Shown piece after piece: positions 43,039 to 51,345 of a stretch of DNA of 64,000 nucleotides. How positions within the stretch are numbered: position 1 is the first letter of the stretch; each line of letters starts with the position of its first letter. The notes below the pieces were generated by a model. The model saw only the letters and a list, made by a program, of their open reading frames with translations, was not told the origin of the DNA and ran no database searches. The position numbers and the translations under genes are program-made. This stretch comes from DATBLE01 sp963841405 (GTDB taxonomy: Bacteria; Actinomycetota; Thermoleophilia; Gaiellales; Gaiellaceae). The stretch spans positions 1,065,202 through 1,129,201 of the forward strand of contig CAWJCM010000007.1 in the NCBI GenBank assembly GCA_963841405.1, written 5' to 3'.

Positions 43039-43365
43039 GTGGTGACGATGGCTCCTCGGATCTCGCGGCGGTTGATCGAGGCGATCGTGCGGTTCGACGA
43101 CCCCGGCCGGCCGATCGCCGAGACCTACCGCCGGGTTGGCGCCGAGGCCGAGCGGTTGAACCTCACCAGGCCGAGTTACCAGCGGATTCGTGAGCTGGTG
43201 CACGAGGCGCGGAACATTCGCCCGCGTCTGAGCGTGTCGGATGTGGTGCGGATCGTGTGTGCGCCGCTGAAGGGGCGCGAGGATGTGATCGAGCGTCTGC
43301 CCGAGCTGGGTGTGCGGCCGGTCGCCGAGTGGGGGTATGTCTCCGAGAGCCGGAGGCCACTCTAG
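43039..43365 (+). CDS. Conserved-looking small protein bracketed by palindromes
   Basis: A 108-residue basic protein (MAPRISRRLIEAIVRFDDPG; later RPSYQRIRELVHEARNIRP and LSVSDVVRIVCAPLKGRED). Helix content is high and a helix-turn-helix is conceivable around residues 40-75, but I recognise no family. GTG 43039, GTG 43042 and ATG 43048 are all possible starts. It stands alone between palindrome sites 3 and 4, which makes it a candidate for a protein that binds them or is controlled by them; that is inference. Confidence 0.6.
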   Translation: MVTMAPRISRRLIEAIVRFDDPGRPIAETYRRVGAEAERLNLTRPSYQRIRELVHEARNIRPRLSVSDVVRIVCAPLKGREDVIERLPELGVRPVAEWGYVSESRRPL

Positions 43366-43379
43366 TAACATCGTGTTAC
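43365..43379. promoter_or_regulatory. Palindrome site 4: GTAACATCGTGTTAC
   Basis: Six-base arms GTAACA/TGTTAC around TCG. It begins at the last base of the TAG stop of the preceding ORF and lies 38 bases beyond the 3' end of the convergent acyl-CoA dehydrogenase gene. Confidence 0.6.
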
Positions 43380-43416
43380 AAGGGCTTTCGGTTCTGGGAC
43401 GGCGCGGGCGTTCGGG

Positions 43417-44595
43417 CTACGAGAAGCGCCAGGTCCCGCCGGCCTCGAAGGCCGTCAGGATCCGCCGGCTGACGACCATGCGATGCACCTCGTCGGGGCC
43501 GTCGTAGATCCGGCCGGCTCTCGCGTGGGTCAGCATCGTCGCCAGCGGCGTGCGGTCGGTCAGGCCGAGCGCGCCGTGGACCTGCACCGCACGGTCGATC
43601 ACGTCGTTCAACACCCGCGCCGCGTAGAACTTGATCAGCGAGATCTCGACCCTCGCCTCGTCGCCGGCGTCGATCTTGCGGGCGGCGTCGAGGGTCATGA
43701 ACCGGCAGGCCTGGATCTCGGCGGCGGAGTCGGCGATCCAGTTCTGCACCGTCTGCTTGTCGGCGAGCCGCCCGCCGAAGGCCTCGCGCTCCAGCGCGTA
43801 CGAGCACATCAGCTCGAACGCGCGCTGCATCTGGCCGAGCCAGCGCATCACGTGATGGATGCGCCCCGGGCCGAGCCGCCTCTGCGCGATCCGGAAGCCG
43901 TCGCCGCGCTCGCCCAGCAGATTGGCAGCAGGAACCCGCACGCCCGAGTACCAGACCTCGCAGTGCGTCGACCAGCCCCGGCCGCGGTGGCCCGACACCG
44001 GAACGGGCTCGATCCGCAGCCCCGGCGAGTCGGCCGGAACGAGGATCTGGGACATCCGGCGATGCGGCTCCGCCTCCGGCTCGGTCACCGCCATCACGAT
44101 CCCGAACCCCGCGCCCTCCGCCCCCGACGAGAACCACTTGTGGCCGTCGATCACCCACTCGTCGCCGTCGAGCACGGCGCGCGTCTGGAGTCCGGTCGGA
44201 TCCGCCCCCGACACCTCGGGCTCCGTCATCGAGAAGAACGACCGTGTCTCACCCTCGACTAGCGGCCGCAGGAACGTCGAGCGCTGCTCGTCGGTGCCGA
44301 ACAGGTGAAGGATCTCGCCGTTGCCGGCGTCGGGCGCCTGGCAGTTGAAGACGAGCTGCGCCCAGACCGAACGGCCGATCTCCTCGTTCAGGTCGGCGTA
44401 GGCGAGGAACCCGGCGCCGGTGCCGCCCGCGTCCGGCGGGAGGTGCGGCGCCCACAGCCCTTCCGCCTTGGCGCGGGCCCGCAGCCCCAGCATCACCTCG
44501 TCCGCGGCATCGTCCTCGCGCGCCAGCGCCGGCTCGGCCGGGTAGACGTGGTCCTCCATGAACGTCCGGTACGCATCCCGCATGCCGTTTAGCAT
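43417..44595 (-). CDS. Acyl-CoA dehydrogenase
   Basis: A 392-residue ACAD. Features: SMTEPEVSGADPTGLQTRA for substrate and FAD binding, the IDGHKWFSSGAEGAGF region, and VQVHGALGLTDRTPLATM with IYDGPDEVHRMVVSR at the end, typical of the ACAD10/11-like branch. It oxidises an acyl-CoA. It diverges from the LLM gene with seven bases between start codons; the ATG at 44583 may be the true start, leaving more room. A phosphotransferase of the kind fused to ACAD10/11 is encoded at 46.4 kb. Confidence 0.9.
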   Translation of the reverse strand: MLNGMRDAYRTFMEDHVYPAEPALAREDDAADEVMLGLRARAKAEGLWAPHLPPDAGGTGAGFLAYADLNEEIGRSVWAQLVFNCQAPDAGNGEILHLFGTDEQRSTFLRPLVEGETRSFFSMTEPEVSGADPTGLQTRAVLDGDEWVIDGHKWFSSGAEGAGFGIVMAVTEPEAEPHRRMSQILVPADSPGLRIEPVPVSGHRGRGWSTHCEVWYSGVRVPAANLLGERGDGFRIAQRRLGPGRIHHVMRWLGQMQRAFELMCSYALEREAFGGRLADKQTVQNWIADSAAEIQACRFMTLDAARKIDAGDEARVEISLIKFYAARVLNDVIDRAVQVHGALGLTDRTPLATMLTHARAGRIYDGPDEVHRMVVSRRILTAFEAGGTWRFS

Positions 44596-44602
44596 CGCAC
44601 GG

Positions 44603-45616
44603 ATGCGTCTCGGGCTCGCCCTCGGCTACGCCTCGCCCGGCACGAACCCGACCGAGCTGGTCGCGCTGGCGCAGGAAGCCGACCGCCTCGGCTACGACTC
44701 GGCCTGGACGGCGGAGGCCTGGGGAACGGACGCGGTCACCGTCCTTGCCTGGCTCGGCGCGACGACGACCAGGATCAGGCTCGGCGCCGGGATCATGCAG
44801 ATCCCGGCGCGCACACCGGCGATGACCGCGATGACCGCGGCCACGCTGGATCTGATGTCGGGCGGCCGCGTGCTGCTGGGCCTCGGGACCTCGGGCCCGC
44901 AGGTGGCCGAGGGCTGGCACGGACAGCCCTTCGGCAAGCCGCTCGGTCGGACGCGCGAGTACGTGGAGATCGTGCGCGCCGTGATCCGCCGTGAGCTCGT
45001 CGAGCACGACGGCGCGCACTACGAGATCCCCTACCGCGGCGACGACGCCACCGGGCTCGGGATCCCGCTGAAGCTGATGCTGCGGCCGCTGCGAGCGCAG
45101 ATCCCGGTCTACCTCGCCGCAATCGGACCGAGGAACGTCGCGCTCGCGACCGAGATCGCCGACGGCTGGCTGCCGGTCTGGGCTTCCCCGGAGAAGCTCA
45201 CCGATGTCTTCGGCGAGGCGCTGGCAACCGCGCGACCGGGCTTCGACGTCGCCGCCTTCGCAGTGCCGGTGGCGATCTCCGAGAACCTCCAGGCCGCACG
45301 AGACGCCGTCAAGCCGCACCTGGCGCTGTACGTCGGCGGCATGGGCGCCAAAGGCCAGAACTACTACAACACCCTCGTCGCCCGGTACGGCTACGAGCGC
45401 GAAGCGGCCGAGATCCAGGAGCTCTACCTCGGCGGGAAGAAGATGGAGGCGATCGCCGCCGTGCCCGATGCGCTGGTGGACGAGGTTGCGCTGGTCGGTG
45501 ACCGAGACCGGATCGCCGAGCGGCTGGAGGCGTGGAGGGAGTCGCCGGTGACCACGCTCCTGATCCAGGCGTACGATCCTGCGACGCTGCGGACGATGGC
45601 AGAGTTGCTGCTGTGA
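44603..45616 (+). CDS. LLM-class F420-dependent oxidoreductase
   Basis: A 337-residue luciferase-like monooxygenase fold protein. It starts MRLGLALGYASPG, with AQEADRLGYDSAWTAEAWG, LGAGIMQIPARTP and the LDLMSGGRVLLGLGTSGPQ stretch, typical of F420-using members. It probably moves hydride between F420H2 and an alcohol, acyl or enoyl substrate. The stop overlaps the next start (GTGA), so it is coupled with the following SDR. Confidence 0.88.
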   Translation: MRLGLALGYASPGTNPTELVALAQEADRLGYDSAWTAEAWGTDAVTVLAWLGATTTRIRLGAGIMQIPARTPAMTAMTAATLDLMSGGRVLLGLGTSGPQVAEGWHGQPFGKPLGRTREYVEIVRAVIRRELVEHDGAHYEIPYRGDDATGLGIPLKLMLRPLRAQIPVYLAAIGPRNVALATEIADGWLPVWASPEKLTDVFGEALATARPGFDVAAFAVPVAISENLQAARDAVKPHLALYVGGMGAKGQNYYNTLVARYGYEREAAEIQELYLGGKKMEAIAAVPDALVDEVALVGDRDRIAERLEAWRESPVTTLLIQAYDPATLRTMAELLL

Positions 45617-46389
45617 AGCCTGCCGGGCTCTTCGACCTCACCGGCCGTACGGCGATCGTCACCGGGGGAGGCAGCGGGATCGGCCGCCAGATGGCGACCG
45701 GGCTGGCCGAGGCGGGCGCGAACCTCGTCCTCTGCGCCCGCAGGCCGGAGCGCTGCGAGGAGGTCGCCGCCGAGCTCGAGCGCGAGCTGGGCGTCCGCGC
45801 CGCCGGGATGCGCTGCGACGTCCGCGACCCGGACGCGGTCCGGGCCGTGGTCGACCGCACCAGAGCCGAGCTCGGCAGCGTCGACATCCTGGTCAACAAC
45901 GCCGGCACCTCCTGGGGCGCCGCGGCCGAGGACCACCCGCTCGAGGGCTGGCAGAAGGTGATCGACGTCAACCTGACCGGCGTCTTCCTGTTCGCCCAGG
46001 CCGCCGGCCGCGTGATGATCGAGCAGAAGGCCGGCAAGATCGTGAACATCGCCTCGGTCGCGGCGTTCGGCGGCGCGCCGCCCGACCTGATGAACGCCGT
46101 TGCCTACAACGCGTCCAAGGCCGGCGTCGTGGGCTTCACCCGCGACCTGGCGACCAAGTGGGCGCAGCACGGGATCAACGTGAACGCGATCGCGCCCGGC
46201 TGGTTCCCGTCCGACATGAACAAGGTGCTGCTCGATGCCCGGCCGGAGGCCTACCTCGAGCACATCCCGCTGCGGCGCTTCGGCGGCCCGGACGACCTGA
46301 AGGGCGCGGTCGTCTTCCTGGCCTCGCCGGCGTCGGCCTACGTGACCGGTCAAACCCTGATCGTCGACGGCGGCCAATCAGCCTGGTGA
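45613..46389 (+). CDS. SDR family oxidoreductase
   Basis: A 258-residue SDR: AIVTGGGSGIGRQMA, LVNNAGTSWG, active-site NIASVAAFG and AVAYNASKAGVVG, C-terminal YVTGQTLIVDGG. Probably a 3-hydroxyacyl or other alcohol dehydrogenase in the acyl-CoA block. It starts at GTG overlapping the LLM stop and its stop overlaps the phosphotransferase start, so three genes form one coupled unit. Confidence 0.88.
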   Translation: MKPAGLFDLTGRTAIVTGGGSGIGRQMATGLAEAGANLVLCARRPERCEEVAAELERELGVRAAGMRCDVRDPDAVRAVVDRTRAELGSVDILVNNAGTSWGAAAEDHPLEGWQKVIDVNLTGVFLFAQAAGRVMIEQKAGKIVNIASVAAFGGAPPDLMNAVAYNASKAGVVGFTRDLATKWAQHGINVNAIAPGWFPSDMNKVLLDARPEAYLEHIPLRRFGGPDDLKGAVVFLASPASAYVTGQTLIVDGGQSAW

Positions 46390-47417
46390 CCGAGGAGCAG
46401 GCGCCGCTCCTGATCCTCGAGAACGTGGCCGCGTTCCTCGACGAGCAAGGCCTCGGCGCCGGGCCGGTCACGGCGACCCGGATCGGCGAAGGCGGCGGCT
46501 CGAACTTCTCCTTCTTGCTGGAACGTGGAGGCGACCGTTTCGTCCTCCGCCGCCCGCCGCGGCCGCCGCTGCCGCCCTCCGCGCACGACATGGTCCGCGA
46601 AGCCCGCCTCCAGCTGGCGCTCGCCCCGCACGGGATCCGGCTGCCGACGATCCGCGCCGTCTGCGTGGACGAGCGCGTGATCGGCGTCCCCTTCTACGTG
46701 ATGGACTTCCTCGCGGGACCGATCGTCACCGGCGAGCTTCCGTCGGGCCTTGCGACCGAGGACGCGCGGCAGGCGCTCGGGCTGGACCTGGTCGACACGC
46801 TGGTCGAGATCCACGACGTCGACGTCCGCTCGCCCGGCGTCGCCGACTTCGTCCGCGAGGGCAGCTACCTCGAGCGCCAGGTGCGCCGGTTCACCCAGCT
46901 CTGGGAGGTCAACCGGACGCGCGAGCTGCCCGACGTGGTCGAGGTGGGCGGCTGGCTGGCGGCGAACCTGCCCGAGCCTGCGCCGCTGGCCGTCGTCCAC
47001 GGCGACTACCGGCTCGGCAACATGATCCTCGACCCGGAGCAGCCGGCGCGCATCCGTGCCGTGCTCGACTGGGAGATGGGCGCCGTCGGCGACCCGCGCG
47101 CCGACGTCGGGTACCTGCTCGCGACCTACACCGAGCCGGGCGGCCAGACGAACCCGCTCGGCACCTCGCCCGTGACGGCGACGCCCGGGTTTCCGACCAG
47201 GCGCGAGCTGGTCGAGCGCTATGTCGAGCGGAGCGGCCGCGACGTCGAGCCGCTCGCGTGGTTCCAGGCGCTCGCGCTCTGGAAGGCCGCCGTCTTCTGC
47301 GAGGCGATCTACGGGCGGTTCATCCGCGGCGAGCTGGCCGCGGAGGACACGGGGGCAGCCCGCTTCGAGCGGGGGGTGCCGCTGCTGGCCGAGACGGCCC
47401 TGGCGCTGATCGACTAG
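46386..47417 (+). CDS. Phosphotransferase (ACAD10/11 N-terminal kinase-like)
   Basis: A 343-residue aminoglycoside-phosphotransferase-fold kinase. Catalytic loop VVHGDYRLGNMILD and Mg-binding LDWEMGAVGDPRADVG are intact, with an N-terminal GGGSNFSFLL nucleotide loop. In eukaryotic ACAD10/11 and bacterial relatives such kinases phosphorylate 4-hydroxyacyl-CoAs for further degradation; the nearby acyl-CoA dehydrogenase at 43.4 kb supports a similar role. Starts at a GTG overlapping the SDR stop. Confidence 0.86.
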   Translation: MTEEQAPLLILENVAAFLDEQGLGAGPVTATRIGEGGGSNFSFLLERGGDRFVLRRPPRPPLPPSAHDMVREARLQLALAPHGIRLPTIRAVCVDERVIGVPFYVMDFLAGPIVTGELPSGLATEDARQALGLDLVDTLVEIHDVDVRSPGVADFVREGSYLERQVRRFTQLWEVNRTRELPDVVEVGGWLAANLPEPAPLAVVHGDYRLGNMILDPEQPARIRAVLDWEMGAVGDPRADVGYLLATYTEPGGQTNPLGTSPVTATPGFPTRRELVERYVERSGRDVEPLAWFQALALWKAAVFCEAIYGRFIRGELAAEDTGAARFERGVPLLAETALALID

Positions 47418-47930
47418 TCAAGCCCGCGGTTTGCAGGCCCGCGTGAACGCGGTGGCGTCCGTGTTCACCTTCTGGGCGGCGGTGACGCCGTTCTGCACCT
47501 GGCCCTCGACGGTGGAGACGCTGGACGAGGTCTGCTTGACCGCCCGGCTGATCCCGACGACCACCGACCGCCAGAAGTACAGCGCGGTCTGGTAGGTCGA
47601 GAGCGACTTGGCGCAGTTCCCCCCGACCTTGCCCTGGAACCGGTGCAGGGTGTTGAAGAGCACGTTCGTCGCCGCGGCTTCTGCGGCGGGCGTGGTGCCG
47701 AGGCAGGCGGCGAACGCCTTCAGGTAGCTCGTGTACGCCGTGCCCGAGCGGCACTTGCGGAACCTGGCGACCGTCTTCGTCGTCTGCGAGAGGTAGGGGG
47801 TGTGCGCCTTCACGTACGCCGACCACTGCGCCTTGCTCAGCCGTGGGGTCGCCGCCGACGCGACCGGGGCGCCGGCCAGGCCCACGCTGAGCGCCACGAG
47901 TACGAGCGGCAGGAGCAAACGCGTCCTCAT
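47418..47930 (-). CDS. Secreted hypothetical protein
   Basis: A 170-residue protein with a clear signal peptide (MRTRLLLPLVLVALSVGLAG ending near ASA). The mature part is helical with three cysteines likely forming disulfides (KCRSG, AACLG, NCAKS) and a further one near the end. I do not recognise a family. The ATG at 47930 is chosen for the signal peptide; the longer frame upstream comes from a thioesterase fragment. It is convergent with the phosphotransferase gene and the two stops touch. Confidence 0.7.
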   Translation of the reverse strand: MRTRLLLPLVLVALSVGLAGAPVASAATPRLSKAQWSAYVKAHTPYLSQTTKTVARFRKCRSGTAYTSYLKAFAACLGTTPAAEAAATNVLFNTLHRFQGKVGGNCAKSLSTYQTALYFWRSVVVGISRAVKQTSSSVSTVEGQVQNGVTAAQKVNTDATAFTRACKPRA

Positions 47931-47966
47931 CGGCACAGACTCTAGCGCCGTGCTCCCGTCCGCGTC

Positions 47967-48095
47967 GCCGGCCGTGCAGAGCTCCTCCACCCAGGCGAGC
48001 CGGGCGCGCACCTGCTCCGGCGAGGCGGCGAGCACCTCCAGGCCGAGAAACGCCCGGAACGGCATCCCCGCCTTCGGCTGCTCGGTCGGGCCCAT
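47967..48095 (-). pseudogene. Hotdog thioesterase 5' fragment
   Basis: The frame starts MGPTEQPKAGMPFRAFLGLE and continues VRARLAWVEELCTAG, the first 40 residues of a PaaI-like thioesterase. Then homology stops and the frame runs into the secreted protein gene. The catalytic part is missing. Confidence 0.6.
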
Positions 48096-48099
48096 GGCT

Positions 48100-48133
48100 G
48101 TGCGAGGGACAGGCTTCCGCCCGTCCCTCGCAC
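48100..48133 (-). terminator. Terminator hairpin of the liv operon
   Basis: GTGCGAGGGAC (48100-48110) and GTCCCTCGCAC (48123-48133) form a perfect 11-bp stem 16 bases beyond the binding-protein stop. The loop is 12 bases. Its GGGAC core recalls other hairpins in the window. Confidence 0.65.
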
Positions 48134-48149
48134 GGTGTGGTTCCTTTCC

Positions 48150-49406
48150 CTACCCCTTCGGCCGCGTGTCGGTCAGCTGACCCATCGGCGTCCACGCGCC
48201 GTTGTTGAACTTGATCAGCGTCTGCTGCGAGATCGGGAAGTAGTCGTTCTTCCCGGTCTTCGTGACCACGCCCGGCAGCAGGAACGGGTTCGACTTGTCG
48301 TTCATGTTCAGCACGGCCTTCATCAGGCTCGTGCGCGTCGGGTTCGGCCCGGCCGCCTTCAGCGCCTGGACGAAGGTGTACGCCTTCGCCATGCCGTAGA
48401 TGTACAGCCCGTCCGTCACCTTCGCGTTCGACGGGGCGTATTTCGCCATGATCGACTTGTACAGCTTCACCCCGGGGTCGTTGGCCCAGGTCGCGTTCGC
48501 CGGATCCTTCGTGTAGTAGGTGCTGAGCGAACCGTTCACCTCGGCGGCTCCGGCCCGCGCGACCGCGATCCCCATGAAGGTGTCCGTCGCGGACACCGAG
48601 TTGAGGAAGATGTTCTGCGGCTTCCAGCCGATCGCCGCCATGGTCGCGTAGGTGCGGATCGTCGGGGTCGGCGTCCCGAAGATCATCAGCGTGTCGACGC
48701 CTGCCCGCCGAAGGGCGATCACCTGGTTCGCCACGGAGGTGTCGGTCACCTCGAAGCCCTGCTGGCTGACGATCTGGCTCTTGTGCGAGCCCAGCCCGGC
48801 CTGCAGCCCGTCGATGTAGTCCCTGCCGTAGCTGTCGTTCTGGTAGATGATCCCGATCTTCGCGCCCGGCAGGTTCTTGACGATGTAGCGGCCGTACAGC
48901 GCCGCCTCGGACTGGTAGTCGGGCTGCCAGCCGATCGTCCACGGATGGCTCGCGTGCTTGTCCCGCGCACCCCACTCGGTCGCGCCGGTGGAGACGTAGA
49001 TCTGCGGCACCTTCTGCTGATTGGCGTACGCGGTGACCGACTCCTGCGCCTCGGTGCCCAGCCCGCCGACGAGCGCGAAGACGTGATCCTGCTCGACCAG
49101 TTGCTTCGTCTTCTGCACCGTCAGCGCCGGGTTGTAGCCGTCGTCAACGGCGTTGAACTTGATCTGGCGGCCGAAGACGCCGCGCTTGCCGCCCGTCTTC
49201 TTCGCGTTGACGTAGCTGAAGTACGCCTGCATCCCGACCGGGATCGGCGCGTAGCTGGATGCGGGCCCACTGAACGGGAACGTCCCGCCGATCGTCACGA
49301 TCTTGGACGTCACGCCGGGTGTCGCCGCGCTCCCGCCCATTGCCCCCGGGAGCAAGACCGCCGCACCGATCGCGACGACGCCCAGGGCGAACACCACTCT
49401 TCTCAT
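48150..49406 (-). CDS. ABC transporter substrate-binding protein (branched-chain amino acid type)
   Basis: A 418-residue periplasmic-binding-protein type 1 of the LivJ/AmiC class: GGTFPFSGPASSYAPIPVGM near the start and two alpha/beta lobes, with YQNDSYGRDYIDGLQAGL in between. The signal peptide (MRRVVFALGVVAIGAAVLLP) has no lipobox cysteine, unusual for a Gram-positive binding protein, so it may be released or anchored otherwise. The ligand may be an amino acid, amide or aromatic acid. Last gene of the liv operon. Confidence 0.9.
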   Translation of the reverse strand: MRRVVFALGVVAIGAAVLLPGAMGGSAATPGVTSKIVTIGGTFPFSGPASSYAPIPVGMQAYFSYVNAKKTGGKRGVFGRQIKFNAVDDGYNPALTVQKTKQLVEQDHVFALVGGLGTEAQESVTAYANQQKVPQIYVSTGATEWGARDKHASHPWTIGWQPDYQSEAALYGRYIVKNLPGAKIGIIYQNDSYGRDYIDGLQAGLGSHKSQIVSQQGFEVTDTSVANQVIALRRAGVDTLMIFGTPTPTIRTYATMAAIGWKPQNIFLNSVSATDTFMGIAVARAGAAEVNGSLSTYYTKDPANATWANDPGVKLYKSIMAKYAPSNAKVTDGLYIYGMAKAYTFVQALKAAGPNPTRTSLMKAVLNMNDKSNPFLLPGVVTKTGKNDYFPISQQTLIKFNNGAWTPMGQLTDTRPKG

Positions 49407-49428
49407 CTCCGCTCCTTCTCGCTCGAGG

Positions 49429-50454
49429 TCACGCTGTCGCGCGTGAGTCGGCGCGACTGTATAGCCACTCCCTTAGACGTTTCAAGGCGTTGCCTAGTTG
49501 GTGGAGAAGTGTCGCCGCGCCGCCGGGCATCAGGAAGAGGACGGCGAGCAGGATCAGCCCGTAGAAGACGGTCGACTGCACGGTCGCCTCGTTGTAGTGC
49601 AGGTGCTTGGACAGGTGATCCGCCCAGCCCGGGGCGAACTGGATGAAGACCGCGCCGAAGAGCATCCCCTCCAGCGACCCGAGCCCGCCGACCACCGCCC
49701 CCGTGAGCAGGAGAATCGAGAGCGACACCGGGAAGGTGTCGGGGTTGACGAAGGCGATCGCGATCGCGAGCAGCGCGCCGGCGACGCCGGCGTACGCGGC
49801 TGCGATCCCGAACGCGAGCGTCTTGTAGCGGGCGAGGCTGACGCCGGACGAGACCGCCGCGATCGGCGCGTCCCGGACCGCGCGGAAGGCGCGCCCGAGC
49901 GACCCGCGGAGCAGGAACCAGGCCAGTCCGAACATCAGCCCCGCGATCGCCCAGGTCAGGTACGAGAGCCACTCGTTGGTGGAGAGACCGCCGATCGGCG
50001 ACGACGGGAGCGCGATCGTCTTCCCCTGGCCGCCGCCCGTGAAGCCCTCGAACCGCTTGGCGACGAGCGGGATCGACGTCGCCAGGCCGAAGGTCGCGAG
50101 GGCGAGGTAGACGCCGGTCAGCCGCAGCGCCGGGAATCCGAACAGGAAGCCAAAGGCGCCGGTCAGGATCCCGGCGATCGGGATCGTCCAGTACACGCCG
50201 ACGCCGTAGTTGACGTTCAGGATCGCGGTCGTGTACGCGCCGACCGCCATGAACGCCCCGTGGCCGAGCGAGATCTGGCCGTTGTAGCCGGTGAGGACGT
50301 TCAGGCCGACGATGGCGATGAAGTAGATCCCGACGAACGCGAGCCGGTAGTTGAAGTAGTCGTTGAACGCCTTCGGCAAGAAGACGACGAGCAGCGGCAC
50401 GGCTGCGAGCGCGAGCACGCGCCAGAGGATCCGGCTTGCCCCGAACGGCTTCAC
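49429..50454 (-). CDS. livM: Branched-chain amino acid-type ABC permease LivM
   Basis: A 341-residue permease with about nine to ten membrane segments and the family motif GYNGQISLGHGAFMAVGAY; the C-terminus has GGLGSLEGMLFGAVF. It forms the transmembrane channel with LivH. Its start overlaps the livH stop (ATGA). Length is normal. Confidence 0.92.
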   Translation of the reverse strand: MKPFGASRILWRVLALAAVPLLVVFLPKAFNDYFNYRLAFVGIYFIAIVGLNVLTGYNGQISLGHGAFMAVGAYTTAILNVNYGVGVYWTIPIAGILTGAFGFLFGFPALRLTGVYLALATFGLATSIPLVAKRFEGFTGGGQGKTIALPSSPIGGLSTNEWLSYLTWAIAGLMFGLAWFLLRGSLGRAFRAVRDAPIAAVSSGVSLARYKTLAFGIAAAYAGVAGALLAIAIAFVNPDTFPVSLSILLLTGAVVGGLGSLEGMLFGAVFIQFAPGWADHLSKHLHYNEATVQSTVFYGLILLAVLFLMPGGAATLLHQLGNALKRLREWLYSRADSRATA

Positions 50455-51344
50455 ACGCGCCTCACGACGACCCGGCCGAAGAGGCCGGCCGGGCGGACGA
50501 TCAGGACGAGCATCAGGACGGCGAGCGCCAGCGGCAGCTGCAGCTCGGTCCCGAGGAAGGACGAGGCGTAGCCGCTGAGCAGGCTGATCCCGATGCCGAT
50601 GATGAACGCGCCGACGACCGAGCCGACGGGGCTGTCGATCCCGCCCAGCACGGCCGCCGCGAAGGCGTAGGTGAGCACGATCAGCATGAAGTTCGGATCG
50701 AGCTCGAGCCGGCTCGCGGCCATCATCCCCGAGACCGCGCTCAGCATCGCCGCCAGCCCCCAGCCGATGCTGAGCATCGCCGCGACCCTGATGCCGAGGA
50801 GCCGGCTCGTCGCCGGGCCGACCGCCGACGCGCGCATCTGCAGTCCGAGCCGCGTGAAGCGGAAGAAGACGAACACGATCGCCACGCAGATCAGCGAGAT
50901 CCCGATCACGCCCAGGTCCTGCTTGTTGACGATCACGCCGCCGATGTCGAAGTAGTCGCCGGGGGCGAAGACGGGGCTCTGCAGGAATTTCACCTCCGGC
51001 GACCAGATCCAGCCCGCCAGCCCGTTGAGGATGATCAGGAGCGCGATCGTCGCCATCACCACCGTCAGCTCGCCGGTGCGGGACAGCGGCTGGATCACGA
51101 CCTTGTAGGTCGCGGCGCCGCCGACGAAGGCGATCAGGAGTGTCAGGAAGAACGCGCCCCAGTAGGGGAGGCCGTGGTGGGTGATCAGCGACCAGGCGAT
51201 GAAGGTGCAGAACATCCCCATCTCGCCCTGGGCGAAGTTGACGATCCCGGTGGCGCGGTGGATGAGGACGAGCGCGAGCGCGAGGGTCGCGTAGACGCCG
51301 CCGTTGGCGAGCCCGACCACGACGTACTGGAAGAACTCCTGCAT
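50451..51344 (-). CDS. livH: Branched-chain amino acid-type ABC permease LivH
   Basis: A 297-residue permease: GLANGGVYATLALALVLIHR and GIVNFAQGEMGMFC at the N-terminus are LivH hallmarks, and AAVLGGIDSPVGSVVGAFI lies near the end. It pairs with LivM. It follows livF by one base and overlaps livM by four. Confidence 0.92.
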   Translation of the reverse strand: MQEFFQYVVVGLANGGVYATLALALVLIHRATGIVNFAQGEMGMFCTFIAWSLITHHGLPYWGAFFLTLLIAFVGGAATYKVVIQPLSRTGELTVVMATIALLIILNGLAGWIWSPEVKFLQSPVFAPGDYFDIGGVIVNKQDLGVIGISLICVAIVFVFFRFTRLGLQMRASAVGPATSRLLGIRVAAMLSIGWGLAAMLSAVSGMMAASRLELDPNFMLIVLTYAFAAAVLGGIDSPVGSVVGAFIIGIGISLLSGYASSFLGTELQLPLALAVLMLVLIVRPAGLFGRVVVRRV

Positions 51345-51345
51345 C

